From assembly GCA_016124975.1 (NCBI GenBank), contig WGMP01000036.1, forward strand, positions 1 to 64,000: 64,000 nt of DNA. Direction: 5' to 3'. Under the pieces are notes generated by a model. The model had not been told where the DNA came from. It ran no database searches and worked only from the letters and a program-made list of their open reading frames with translations. The stretch comes from Phycisphaera sp. Lineage in GTDB: Bacteria > Planctomycetota > Phycisphaerae > Phycisphaerales > SM1A02. Of the stretch, positions 28,701-36,646 are shown piece by piece (position 1 is the stretch's first letter; the number at the start of each line of letters is the position of its first letter). The position numbers were made by a program, and so were the translations under genes.

Positions 28701-31026
28701 CGACGCGCGCTTCGACCGCGCCGTGCTCTCGCTTCCGCTCGCGCAGTTCGCGGGCGACCTGCGTGCGGCGCGCGAGAAGTTCATCCTCGTCCGCTGGCTC
28801 ACCGCGCGCAGGGTGCGCGGCGCGCTCGCGCGGAGCTCGCGGCAGCCGCCGCCGGGCGCGCTCGACGCGCTGCTCGGCGAGGTCGAGCGTCTTGTCGCGG
28901 CGCATGGCGAGATCAAGGCGGGCGAGTCGGCCGCGCGCGAGCTCGCGCCCTTCGCAGACGCAGCGGGCGCCGTCGACTTCGCGGCAGCGCGCGCCGCGAT
29001 CGAGCGCGCGCGCACCGCCGCGCGCCGCGCACGCACGCACTTCCCGCGCGAGCTCGCGTCGCTTGCCGCGCATGTTCCGGCGCAGGTCGCGTCGGGGGCG
29101 ATTCCGCCGCAGGCGAAGGCCGCGCGGGAGACTGCGGAGGCGCTTGCGCAGGCGCTCGCAGCGCTCGACGCGACGATCCATGCAGCAGGTGCGTTCGATG
29201 GAACCGCCGCCCGTGAATCCACCGCGCTCGCCACCGTTCGCGAGCGACTCGAGCGCCTCGCCGCGCACGCCGCGAGCCTCCCTGCGTGGAGCGCATTCAC
29301 CGCCGCGCGGCTCGACGCGACCGCGCTCGGCCTCGCGCCCGTCGCCGATGCGCTCGCTTCAGGTGCGCTCGACCCCGAGCATGCGGAGTCCGCCGTCGAG
29401 GCCGAGCTCCTCGCAGCGTGGGTGCGCCTGAGGTTGCGCGGAGAGCCCGCGCTCGCCGAGTGCGCGAGCGACCGCGCCGAAGCGCTCCGCCGCGGATTCC
29501 TCGAGGCGGTCGCGCTCTACCGCAAGGGCGCGCCCGATGCGGTCGCCGTCGCGGTGCGCGACCGCGCGCGCGCCGCGCTCGAGGCCGCCGACGCAGACCC
29601 CGCGATGCGCCAGGCCTCGCGCATCGTGAACGAGCTCCGCGCGCTCACCACGATCCGCCGCCCGATCCGCCGCGTCATGGGCGAGGCGGCGCCCGCGCTC
29701 GCCGCGCTGAAGCCGCTCGTCCTCGCAAGCCCGCTCTCGGCCGCCACGCTGCTTCCGCCCGACTTCCCGCCGTTCGACCTCGTCGTCTTCGACGAGGCGT
29801 CGCAGGTCCCCGTGTGGGACGCGGCCTGCGCGATCGCGCGCGGCGCGGCCGCGGTCATCGTCGGCGACTCGAAGCAGCTTCCCCCGACGAACTTCTTCGA
29901 CCGCAAGGATTCGGGGGAGTCGAACGACACCGAGGCCGCGCTCGCCGACGCGCTCGAGCCGCTCGAGAGCGTGCTCGAGGAGGCGATCGCGTCGGGAATC
30001 CCGCAGCAGAGCCTGCTCTGGCACTACCGCTCCCGCGACGAGCGGCTCATCGAGTTCTCGAACCGCCGCAGTTACGGCGGGCGACTGCAGACCTTCCCCG
30101 CCGCGCACCGCGCGCACCCGAACCTCGGCGTCGAGTTCCGCTTCGTCGGCGGCGTCTACGACCGAGCGGGCACCGCGACGAACCGTGCCGAGGCCGAGGC
30201 GGTCGTCGCCGAGATGGCGCGCCGCCTCACCGATGCGGACGCGTGCAGCGCCAACCGCTCGATCGGCGTCGTGACCTTCAGCGTGGCGCAGCAGACGCTC
30301 GTCCAGGACCTCTTCGACGAGGCGCTCGACCGCGACGCGGCGCTGCGCGAAGGCGTGGCAGAGGCGGCGAGGTTCGGCGACCCTGTCTTCATCAAGAACC
30401 TCGAGAACGTGCAGGGCGACGAGCGCGCCACCATGCTCTTCTCGATCTGCTATGGCCGCGACGCGTCGGGCTCGATCTACCACAACTTCGGCCCGCTGAA
30501 CCTCTCGGGCGGCGAGCGGCGGCTCAATGTCGCGGTCACGCGCGCCCGCGAGAAGGTTGTGATCTTCTCGTCGATCCGCGCGAGCGACCTCGACCCGAAG
30601 AAGTGCATCTCGAAGGGCGCGCAGGACCTCCGCGACTACCTCGCGTTCGCAGAGCTCGGCACCGTGCCGAGCGCACGCGACGAGGCAGGCCCGCAGCGCG
30701 CGCTCGACACCGAGCCCGTGGAGCTTGCGATCGCCCGCGCGCTCGAGGCGCGCGGATGGAAGGTCGACCTCCATGTCGGCCGCTCGCGCGACTTCCGCGT
30801 CAGCCTCGCGGTCGCGGATCCCGCCACGCCCGACCGCTGGACGCTCGGCGTCGAGCTCGACGGCGTCTTCCACCGCGCGGCGCCGACGGTGATCGACCGC
30901 GAGAGCGTCCGCCACGGAGTCCTCGAGGGACTCGGCTGGAGGACGATCCGAGTCAGTTCGGTCGACGCGCTGCGCGACCTCGCGAAGACGGTCGACCGCA
31001 TCGACGCGGCCGCGCGCGGCGCCTGA
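25744..31026 (+). CDS. DUF4011-type SF1 helicase with Vsr-like nuclease and transglutaminase-like domain
   Basis: This 1760-residue protein has no close neighbours of related function. Residues about 1-200 form a beta-rich region. A transglutaminase-like domain follows, with GNCLDLSVALAALL near 247 and the histidine of LGDGHAVVAF near 273. The DUF4011 core begins near 403 (ESWRRKLLDLTLRNRLLN). The helicase has Walker A GPPGTGKSQTITNLL near 702, Walker B VFDEASQVPVWD near 1349, VGDSKQLPPTNFF near 1373, and late motifs NVQGDER (1555) and NVAVTRAREK (1596). The last 100 residues match a Vsr/MTES_1575-type nuclease (GVELDGVFH near 1702, then RESVRHGVLEGLGWRTIRV). Proteins with DUF4011, helicase and Vsr domains have been reported among anti-phage defence genes. 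A DNA-processing or defence role is inferred here. Confidence 0.88.
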   Translation: MPDMSDQIRAEETLDPNASAGAAPAEDARMADLRFDAAATTSASLELNAVPCVTAIEVHAHARLVGTVLRVAIEGEPPETATVLSRGLETIDAGTSLAVDALGLELPVGLLRRSNEREPIDLVATLIDAAHDGRVLTSARHRLVVVPASHWCGTQNTCESLAAFVTPNTPAIAEILRDVSARMLRSTGSGALDGYLSGSPERAQRLAEACYDALTARGITYIAAQPSFETAGQKVRTIAEVLADGMGNCLDLSVALAALLEACGLWPMLALGDGHAVVAFATIDSHFPDALQLGPSRLVNRLDLGEVRVLEATSACGGASGFGGSLAAGEQWLRTATDGVLVVDVRASRRAGFHPLPERLERRARRAAAGQIAAPDDDWKVVQPAGLPPLPKPRLSPREQRLESWRRKLLDLTLRNRLLNDRDNAGVPLFAEGDDAIALLEDTLWNETPMVLRARGAMRDMAPGDVADEIRSRTLRSTLEDDELFKRATKAFRDARSSIEETGARSLFVAIGFLEYTVEQRKDPLRAPLVLVPVELERISRAEGFRVRPVAEDTVPNAALVESLRASLGVDIGASAGLGSALVEDEHGLDIRAILTRVRQAVKDMPRARVLPIAKLGNYSFKKLPLYEEMRARGGALGDHPIVGTLLDRSCARELRGATLVPPSAVDDAAPFAAVRLPLPADSSQIAAIASATNGATFVLQGPPGTGKSQTITNLLSDCLARGKRVLFIAEKSAALGVVSDRLRKSGLGAFALDLHADHATKTSFVSQVKAALEELDARAAPNARQFASVATKADAPRLRLRASCDALHAEGKSGLSVHDAINRVFAARPDAPRAALPEGALDAAVRAEMSADDIASALDATARLAEASRALPDDAARAHEGLSPTSVISSEAALEAARLARAALDALASAQRAGDALASTLGLSPRATRSDLAAAAAFAESLDAGPRAASVLAEIALSADHATRLDRLAHAVEVCERGARAAAENDARFDRAVLSLPLAQFAGDLRAAREKFILVRWLTARRVRGALARSSRQPPPGALDALLGEVERLVAAHGEIKAGESAARELAPFADAAGAVDFAAARAAIERARTAARRARTHFPRELASLAAHVPAQVASGAIPPQAKAARETAEALAQALAALDATIHAAGAFDGTAARESTALATVRERLERLAAHAASLPAWSAFTAARLDATALGLAPVADALASGALDPEHAESAVEAELLAAWVRLRLRGEPALAECASDRAEALRRGFLEAVALYRKGAPDAVAVAVRDRARAALEAADADPAMRQASRIVNELRALTTIRRPIRRVMGEAAPALAALKPLVLASPLSAATLLPPDFPPFDLVVFDEASQVPVWDAACAIARGAAAVIVGDSKQLPPTNFFDRKDSGESNDTEAALADALEPLESVLEEAIASGIPQQSLLWHYRSRDERLIEFSNRRSYGGRLQTFPAAHRAHPNLGVEFRFVGGVYDRAGTATNRAEAEAVVAEMARRLTDADACSANRSIGVVTFSVAQQTLVQDLFDEALDRDAALREGVAEAARFGDPVFIKNLENVQGDERATMLFSICYGRDASGSIYHNFGPLNLSGGERRLNVAVTRAREKVVIFSSIRASDLDPKKCISKGAQDLRDYLAFAELGTVPSARDEAGPQRALDTEPVELAIARALEARGWKVDLHVGRSRDFRVSLAVADPATPDRWTLGVELDGVFHRAAPTVIDRESVRHGVLEGLGWRTIRVSSVDALRDLAKTVDRIDAAARGA

Positions 31027-31044
31027 GCGCGCCACGCGAACTGC

Positions 31045-31908
31045 TCACTTCGCGGGATACTCGTACACGCCGCGCCCCGTCTTGTCGCCGAGCCGACCCG
31101 CCTGCACCAGCTGCCTGAGCAGCGGGCACGGGAAGAACTTCGGGTTCCCGAGCTCCTTGTGGAGCACCATCATGATGTCGTGGCAGACATCGAGGCCGAT
31201 GAAGTCGGCGAGGCGCAGCGGACCCATCGGGAAGTTGCAGCCGAGGAGCATGATCTGATCGATGTCCTCGGGCTTCGCGACGCCTTCCATCCACGCGTAG
31301 AACGCCTCGTTGATCATCGGCATCAGCACGCGGTTCGACACGAAGCCCGCGCGGTCGTTCGCAGGGACGGGGGTCTTCCCCATCGCCTTCGAAAGCTCGA
31401 TCGTGCGCGCGGTGGTCTCCTCGCTCGTCGCGATCCCCTTGATCACCTCGACGAGCTTCATGATCGGCACGGGGTTGAAGAAGTGCATGCCGATCACGCG
31501 CGGCGCGTCCTTGCCGACCGAGCTCGCGATGTCGGTGATCGAGATGCTCGAGGTGTTCGTCGCAAGGACGACATCCTCGCGGAAGGTCGCCTGCATCTCC
31601 TTGAAGATCTTCTTCTTGAGCTCCGCGTTCTCGGTGGCCGCCTCGACCACCCAGTCGGCCGACTTCGCGTCGGCCATCGCCGTGCAGTAGCTGATGCGCT
31701 TCATCGCGGCATCGGCGTCGGCCTGCTGCATCTTGCCCTTCTCGACGAGGCGCGCGAGGCTCTTCGCGTGCCCCGCCTTCGCCTTGTCGAGCGCGGCCTG
31801 GCTCACGTCGATCTGGATCGCGCCGAACCCTGTCTGCGCGGCGGTGAGGGCGATGCCGGAACCCATGGTTCCCGCTCCGATGACGGCGATGGTCTTGACG
31901 TTCGACAT
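31045..31908 (-). CDS. 3-hydroxybutyryl-CoA dehydrogenase (3-hydroxyacyl-CoA dehydrogenase)
   Basis: The 287-residue NAD(P)-dependent enzyme oxidises or forms 3-hydroxyacyl-CoA in fatty acid or butyrate/PHB metabolism. It has the Rossmann start AVIGAGTMGSGIA, the family motif MHFFNPVPIMKLVEVI containing the catalytic histidine (near residue 140), and NRVLMPMINEAFYAW followed by MLLGCNFPMGPLRLADFIGLD in the C-terminal domain. The length is normal for the single-function type. It lies just after the convergent helicase gene and is followed by the prpC-like gene. Which chain length it uses cannot be told. Confidence 0.93.
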   Translation of the reverse strand: MSNVKTIAVIGAGTMGSGIALTAAQTGFGAIQIDVSQAALDKAKAGHAKSLARLVEKGKMQQADADAAMKRISYCTAMADAKSADWVVEAATENAELKKKIFKEMQATFREDVVLATNTSSISITDIASSVGKDAPRVIGMHFFNPVPIMKLVEVIKGIATSEETTARTIELSKAMGKTPVPANDRAGFVSNRVLMPMINEAFYAWMEGVAKPEDIDQIMLLGCNFPMGPLRLADFIGLDVCHDIMMVLHKELGNPKFFPCPLLRQLVQAGRLGDKTGRGVYEYPAK

Positions 31909-32012
31909 GGGAAGGAAGGTATCAGTTCAAGCGTCATGGGCGACGCGGCCACCTTGGACACGCCACCGTACAGAGCACCAAAGGCAGCGCCCGAGCGCCA
32001 AAGGCGCACCCG

Positions 32013-32050
32013 AGCAGCAAAGGAAGCCGCCGCAGCGGCGACCGCTCAAA
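32013..32050 (-). repeat. Copy of the dispersed GCCGC-palindrome repeat
   Basis: The core AGCCGCCGCAGCGGCGACCG lies in the 142-base gap between the dehydrogenase start and the prpC-like gene end, directly next to the latter's stop codon. On that strand it gives a short G/C stem followed by TTCCTTTG, which resembles an intrinsic terminator. Further copies occur at 34.5, 44.9, 56.4 and 63.5 kb. Confidence 0.8.
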
Positions 32051-33211
32051 CTACGCATTCCACTTGAGGCTCATCGGCCCCGTGTAGTTCGCGAGCGGGC
32101 GGATGATGCGGTTGTTCGCGTGCTGCTCCATGATGTGCGCGCACCAGCCCGTGATGCGGCTCGCCACGAAGATCGGCGTGTACTGCGGCACGGGGATTCC
32201 CATGATGAAGTAGGTCATGCCGCAGGGGAAGTCCACGTTCGGGTGGATGTTCTTGTCGCGCAGCATGATCGCCTGCACCTCGTCGCCCATGTCGAACCAC
32301 TTCTTCGAGCTCGGCCCCTGCTTCTCGGCGAGCTTGAGGCCCCAGCGGCGCAGGATGCCCGCGCGGTGGTCGCCGTTCTTGTAGACGCGGTGGCCGAAGC
32401 CCATCAGCTTGCGCTTCTCGGCGAAGGCGCGCTGCATCCATGCGTCGACGGTCATCTTGCCACCCGCGCAGTCGCGGTCGATGTCCTTGAGCATCTCCAT
32501 CGCCATCTCGTTGGCGCCGCCATGGAGCGGGCCCTTCAGCGCGCCGATGCCGCCGCAGACCGCGCTGTGCATGTCGGTCTCGGTCGAGGCGATCGTGCGG
32601 CACGAGAAGGTCGACGCGTTGAAGTCGTGCTCGGCGTAGAGGACGAGCGACACGTCCATGATCTTCGCCGCGAGTTCGTCGGGCTTCTGGCCGCTCATCA
32701 TCCAGAGGAGGTTCGCCGAGTGGCCGAGCGACGCGTCGGGCGCGACGGGCGCCTTGCCATCGAGCGTCATCTGGCACGCGCCGATGATCGACGGGATCTG
32801 CGCGAGGAGGCGCTTCGCCTTGCGGAGACCTGCGGCGGGCGAGTTGTCTTCGCAGTCGGGGTCGAGGTGCGAGAGAAGCGACACACCCGAGCGCAGGATC
32901 GACATCGGGTGGGCCTTCGGGCTTTCCTTCGCGATGCGGACGACCGCGTCGCGCACGCTCGCGGGAATCGCGCGCATGGAGGCGATCTCGGCCTTGAACG
33001 CGGCGAGTTCCGCCGACGACGGCTTGTGGCCGACGAGGAGAAGGTGCGCCACCTCCTCGAAGGTCGCGTTCTCCGCGAGGTCCGCGATCTCGTAGCCGCG
33101 ATAGATGAGCTCGGTCTGGGTGACGGCGCAGATCGAGGTGTCGCCGACGGTCTGGCCGGCAAGGCCACGGGTGTCGACGGGCTTCGGGGCGGGGGCGGAT
33201 GCGGTGCTCAT
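32051..33211 (-). CDS. Citrate synthase family enzyme, probably 2-methylcitrate synthase type
   Basis: The 386-residue enzyme condenses an acyl-CoA with oxaloacetate. It shows RGYEIADLAENATFEEVAHLLL at the start, catalytic histidines in LHGGANE (near residue 224) and GFGHRVYKNGDHRA (near 270), and the aspartate in VDFPCG (near 325). The short length and the start fit the Gram-positive/PrpC-type branch, not the long E. coli GltA type. A methylisocitrate lyase gene seven kilobases away supports a methylcitrate role, but the family does not let me separate it from ordinary citrate synthase. Confidence 0.88.
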   Translation of the reverse strand: MSTASAPAPKPVDTRGLAGQTVGDTSICAVTQTELIYRGYEIADLAENATFEEVAHLLLVGHKPSSAELAAFKAEIASMRAIPASVRDAVVRIAKESPKAHPMSILRSGVSLLSHLDPDCEDNSPAAGLRKAKRLLAQIPSIIGACQMTLDGKAPVAPDASLGHSANLLWMMSGQKPDELAAKIMDVSLVLYAEHDFNASTFSCRTIASTETDMHSAVCGGIGALKGPLHGGANEMAMEMLKDIDRDCAGGKMTVDAWMQRAFAEKRKLMGFGHRVYKNGDHRAGILRRWGLKLAEKQGPSSKKWFDMGDEVQAIMLRDKNIHPNVDFPCGMTYFIMGIPVPQYTPIFVASRITGWCAHIMEQHANNRIIRPLANYTGPMSLKWNA

Positions 33212-33316
33212 CTGTGGTCTCTCCGGCGATGCGGGCTGGCGGCGAAGGCGCCGCGAAGGAAGACGAAGAGTCTACACAGGCAGCGGCTGCGGTGATGGCG
33301 GAGGTACAGTGAAGAA

Positions 33317-33994
33317 ATGCTCCGTGGATACCTCGCCCATCGACTGATCCCGCTCTTCTTCCTCGCCGCTGCGGCGGCCCTGCCGATCGGGTGCGCCGCG
33401 ACCGCGGGTCGAACGGGGCCCGCAGCGGGCGGCGCGGCTGCTCCGAGCGGTGTCGCGGAGGTCGCGGCCCGCCTGACGGGGTCGTTCTCGAGCGAGGCGC
33501 AGTCGAAGTCGGATCCCGAGTTCCTCGATGTGCGGCTGCACATGGCGCGCATCTGGGATTCACGGACGGATGGTCCGTGGATCTATGTCGAGCAGGCGAT
33601 GGCGACCGCACCCGACAGGCCGTATCGGCAGCGCGTCTACAGGCTCGTCGAGCGCGCGGACAAGACCGTCGAGAGCGTGGTCTATGAACTCGCGAACCCG
33701 GCCGAGCGCGTGGGTGCGTGGCGCGATCCTTCGCGGTTCGACGCGGACTCGCCCGAGTCGCTGGTGCTGCGTGCGGGGTGCTCCATCGTGCTCGAGCGCG
33801 CGGGCGAAGCGTGGGTCGGCTCGACGAGCGACCAAGGCTGCGAGAGTTCGTTGCGCGGCGCGCGCTATGCGACGAGCGAGGTGGTGCTCTTCGACGGCGG
33901 GCTCGACACCTGGGATCGCGGCTTCGACGCGGCGGGCAGCCAGGTCTGGGGCGCGACCAAGGGCGCCTACCAGTTCCGCCGCGTGGCGGAGTGA
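33317..33994 (+). CDS. CpcT/CpeT-like lipoprotein
   Basis: The 225-residue protein starts with a hydrophobic signal and a lipobox-like PIGCAAT near residue 25. The rest matches the CpcT/CpeT chromophore-lyase family pattern: a LTGSFSS start, DVRLHMARIWDSRTDGPWIYVEQAMA, then PYRQRVYRLV, and VVLFDGGLDTWDRGFDAAGSQVWGATKGAYQFRR at the end. In cyanobacteria these proteins attach bilins to phycobiliproteins. Nothing else in the window points to photosynthesis, so a different ligand is likely. It is divergent from the prpC-like gene with a 105-base gap. Confidence 0.8.
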   Translation: MLRGYLAHRLIPLFFLAAAAALPIGCAATAGRTGPAAGGAAAPSGVAEVAARLTGSFSSEAQSKSDPEFLDVRLHMARIWDSRTDGPWIYVEQAMATAPDRPYRQRVYRLVERADKTVESVVYELANPAERVGAWRDPSRFDADSPESLVLRAGCSIVLERAGEAWVGSTSDQGCESSLRGARYATSEVVLFDGGLDTWDRGFDAAGSQVWGATKGAYQFRRVAE

Positions 33995-33999
33995 ACGCT

Positions 34000-34492
34000 G
34001 TCGACGGCTGACATCATCCGTTCCTTGGACCTTGTCCAAGGGCACCCGTGCGTGTCGTGTCGCACGGCTCAAACCCTCGGAGTCGCCAACCACGGGTGCC
34101 CGTGGACGAAGTCCACGGAACGACGCGCGTCGGAGTCGACGGCTGACATCATCCGTTCCTTGGACTTTGTCCAAGGGCACCCGTGCGGGTCGTGTCGGAC
34201 GATTCAGACCGTCAGAGTCGCCAACCACGGGCGCCCGGGGACGAAGTCCCCGGAACGACACGCGTCGGAGTCGACGGCTGACATCATCCGTTCCTTGGAC
34301 TTTGTCCAAGGGCACCCGTGCGTGTCGTGTCGCGCGATTCAGACCGTCGGAGTCGCCAACCACGGGTGCCCGTGGACGAAGTCCACGGAACGCCACGCGT
34401 CGGAGTCAACGGCTGACATCATCCGTTCCTTGGACTTTGTCCAAGGGCACCCGTGCGTGTCGTGTCGAACGATTCAGATCGTCGGAGTCGCC
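34000..34492. repeat. 135-bp tandem repeats with paired hairpins, about 3.6 copies
   Basis: The word GGCTGACATCATCCG recurs at 34006, 34141, 34276 and 34411, a fixed period of 135 bases. Each unit holds a stem of CTTGGAC/GTCCAAG and a stem of CGTGGAC/GTCCACG. The flanks CGTTCC and GGGCACCCGTG of the first pair with CACGGGTGCCC and GGAACG of the second. In unit two the second stem becomes GGGGAC/GTCCCC, with both arms changed together. A divergent relative lies at 63.6 kb. Confidence 0.9.
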
Positions 34493-34510
34493 CAGCCCCC
34501 CCCGCATCAT

Positions 34511-34580
34511 CAGCACCAAAGGGAGCAGCCGCAGCTGCGACCGCTCAAGAAGGAAGCAGCCGCAGCTGCGACCGCTCAAA
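34511..34580 (-). repeat. Two adjacent copies of the GCCGC-palindrome repeat
   Basis: Both copies use a GCAGCCGCAGCTGCGACCGC core. Compared with the other loci, the stem has changed on both arms and remains self-complementary. They lie between the 135-bp tandem array and the terminator at 34594. Confidence 0.8.
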
Positions 34581-34593
34581 CCACCCGACCGCT

Positions 34594-34628
34594 AAAAAAG
34601 GCAACGCGCCCGAGCGTCCTCGAGCGCG
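34594..34628 (-). terminator. Strong intrinsic terminator of a leftward transcript
   Basis: CGCGCTCGAG pairs with CTCGGGCGCG (one G-U pair, four-base loop) and is followed on the minus strand by TTGCC and six T. No protein gene lies immediately upstream on the same strand, so it marks the 3' end of a separate RNA. Confidence 0.8.
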
Positions 34629-34795
34629 TGCGTGTGAGCGGCAGGTTCCCTTTCCGCCGTTCACGGGCTTTCCGGTCTAGAGCCGGATCGCCGTCCCTTT
34701 TTACCTCCGCCCGCCTTCAGGTCCCTCAACCCGAAGGCATGCGAATCGCGGGCGGTCCCTAAGTCGCCCGCGGTCGAAGTGAATCGACCTCCTCA
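34594..34795 (-). ncRNA. Candidate structured non-coding RNA
   Basis: About 200 bases upstream of the terminator form several stems on the minus strand: CCGCCCGC with GCGGGCGG enclosing CCTTC/GAAGG, then CCGG...CCGG around a TCTAGA-type loop, and GTGA.CGGC with GCCG.TCAC. No open frame in the region is convincing. The size would suit a 6S-like or regulatory RNA. I compared it by eye with 6S RNA, SRP RNA, RNase P RNA and tmRNA signatures and found no match. The 5' end is a guess from the first stem. Confidence 0.35.
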
Positions 34796-35141
34796 TTCTC
34801 ACTCAGGAATGGGGGCGAGGCGAGAGAAGAGGACCAAAATTGGTCGAAATTGGTGGGATGGGGGCAAAGTCCATCGGCGTCTCGGCTTACGGATTCGCCC
34901 GTGACCGCTTATGGGGTCTCGGCGAGGGTCTTCGCGAGGGTCTTCGCGACTCGAACCCCACCGTGTGGCGAGGCGCGAGGTTCGTGCCAGCCGACATCGC
35001 CACCCGCTCCCGCCGAGGGCCACAAACACCGCCCAATCGCACGCGATCGCCGAAATTCCACGCGGATCATTGGCCGATCCGGGCGTACCTTCCCACTGCA
35101 CTGTACTGCGCCGCCGTCGCGCCCCCCTCGGAACCCCGCCG
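34796..35141. other. Upstream region with small palindromes
   Basis: This stretch precedes the DUF1570 gene. It contains GACCAA-AA-TTGGTC (34832-34845) and a repeated CGAGGGTCTTCG near 34920. GGTCGA-AGTGAA-TCGACC (34772-34789) lies at its border with the ncRNA. These could be operators or parts of promoters for the flanking transcripts. I see no gene here. Confidence 0.4.
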
Positions 35142-36545
35142 ATGCCACGAGACCCTCGCGCCAAGTCCATCGCCAGCGTCGCCACCCTGCTCGCGCTCGC
35201 CCTCGGGGCGGCAGCGGCACCTGCAACGGCAACTGCTGCCCCGGCCCCCCGCGCACCCCAGACCGCGGCCGAGCCGACCACGCCAGAAGGCGCCGCGAGC
35301 GCCTGGTACGGGCGGGCGGGCCGCGAGCAGCGCTCAAAGCACTACCGCATCCTCAGCGACCTGTCGCCCGAGGAGACGCGGCTGTATGGCAAGCACCTCG
35401 ACTTGATGTACGAGGAGTACTCGCGACGCATGGCGGGCATTCCCCAGCAGGCGCCCGAGATTCCCTTCGTCCTGATGTTCGCAACGCAGGCCGACTACCT
35501 CGCCGTCATGCGCTCGACCTACGGGATCAACGCCATGGGCAGCGGCGGCATGTTCTTCATCACGCCGCGCGGGGCGGCGCTCGCCTTCTTCGTCGAGTCG
35601 CTCCCGCAGACGCGCGTCTTCCATGTCATCCAGCACGAGGGGTTCCACCAGTATGCGCACAGCCGCTTCGCGGGGCGCCTGCCGATCTGGGTCAACGAGG
35701 GCCTCGCTGAGTTCTTCGGCGAGGCGATCGTGGTCGACGGACGCGTCATCGTCGGGCAGGCGAGCCCACGCGCCGTGACGAGCGTGAAGGACGCCATCGA
35801 CCGCGGCACGACCGTCGACTTCCTCCGCATGCTGACCATGACGACCGACCAGTGGAACGGCAATGTCCGCGCCGGAAACGCGGGCATCCAGTACCTCCAG
35901 GCGTGGTCGATGGTGCAGTTCCTCGGCTGGGCCGAGGGCGGGCGATACCAGCGGCCGTTCGAGGCGTATCTCAGGCTCCTGCACGGCGGCATGCCGAGCG
36001 ACCGCGCCTTCGTCCAGGCCTTCGGGACGGGCGATCTGGCGTCGTTCGAGCGCGCGTGGAAGGCATGGGCGAAGGAGATGGTTCCGTCTGCGTTCAGCGT
36101 GGCGGCGATGCGGATCACCTTCCTCGCGGAAGGCCTCGCGCTCCTCTCAAACGAGGGCGTCTCTGTCTCCTCCATCGAGGAACTCGTGTCAGAGCTCCGC
36201 GATCGTCGATTCGCGATCGAGGTGACGGTGCACGGCCGCACCGAGAGGATCGAGGCGGACGAGTCCGTGCTCGACATCCCGCAGGACGCCCTCGCGGAGG
36301 AGAAGCCCGTGTTCGACCTGATTCCCGCGAAGGACGCGCGGCGCCGGGTGGGGCCGAACACCTCCGACCTTCCGCCGCCGACCCCCGCCGTGGTGACGAC
36401 GCGCGGGCTCGAGCCGCGGGAACTCGTCCTTTCGTGGCGTCGCCTCGGGAAGAATGGCGGGTTCGAGTACGAGCTCCTGTCGCCGAAGGCAGCCCCCAGG
36501 GCGCCGCGAAGGCCGAAGGTCCAGGAAGACCGCGCGGCGCCGTGA
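35142..36545 (+). CDS. DUF1570 (peptidase MA-like) exported protein
   Basis: The 467-residue protein begins with a signal peptide (SIASVATLLALALGAAAA near residue 10). A metalloprotease-like segment contains HEGFHQYAHSRFAG (an HExxH motif, near residue 165) and WVNEGLAEFFGE downstream, where the glutamate would be the third zinc ligand. This is the layout of DUF1570/peptidase-MA-like proteins, which are frequent in Planctomycetota. Activity has not been shown for the family. The C-terminal 110 residues form a separate region ending in PRAPRRPKVQEDRAAP. The ATG is not preceded by a clear Shine-Dalgarno sequence. Confidence 0.82.
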   Translation: MPRDPRAKSIASVATLLALALGAAAAPATATAAPAPRAPQTAAEPTTPEGAASAWYGRAGREQRSKHYRILSDLSPEETRLYGKHLDLMYEEYSRRMAGIPQQAPEIPFVLMFATQADYLAVMRSTYGINAMGSGGMFFITPRGAALAFFVESLPQTRVFHVIQHEGFHQYAHSRFAGRLPIWVNEGLAEFFGEAIVVDGRVIVGQASPRAVTSVKDAIDRGTTVDFLRMLTMTTDQWNGNVRAGNAGIQYLQAWSMVQFLGWAEGGRYQRPFEAYLRLLHGGMPSDRAFVQAFGTGDLASFERAWKAWAKEMVPSAFSVAAMRITFLAEGLALLSNEGVSVSSIEELVSELRDRRFAIEVTVHGRTERIEADESVLDIPQDALAEEKPVFDLIPAKDARRRVGPNTSDLPPPTPAVVTTRGLEPRELVLSWRRLGKNGGFEYELLSPKAAPRAPRRPKVQEDRAAP

Positions 36546-36646
36546 ACGGGCGCGGAGCGCCCGTCTCGCGGCGTTCCGCGGAATCTTGCGGTGAAACCCC
36601 GCCGACGGCGCTCCCAACCGCCGCGCCCATGACCACAATCGCGCCC

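Noticed and set aside
34000-34492. CRISPR array
   Set aside because: The repeats are 135 bases long, directly abutting, without unique spacers, and no cas gene is in the window.
34594-34795. 6S RNA, SRP RNA, RNase P RNA or tmRNA
   Set aside because: By eye none of their conserved signatures is present. The RNA is kept only as an unidentified candidate.
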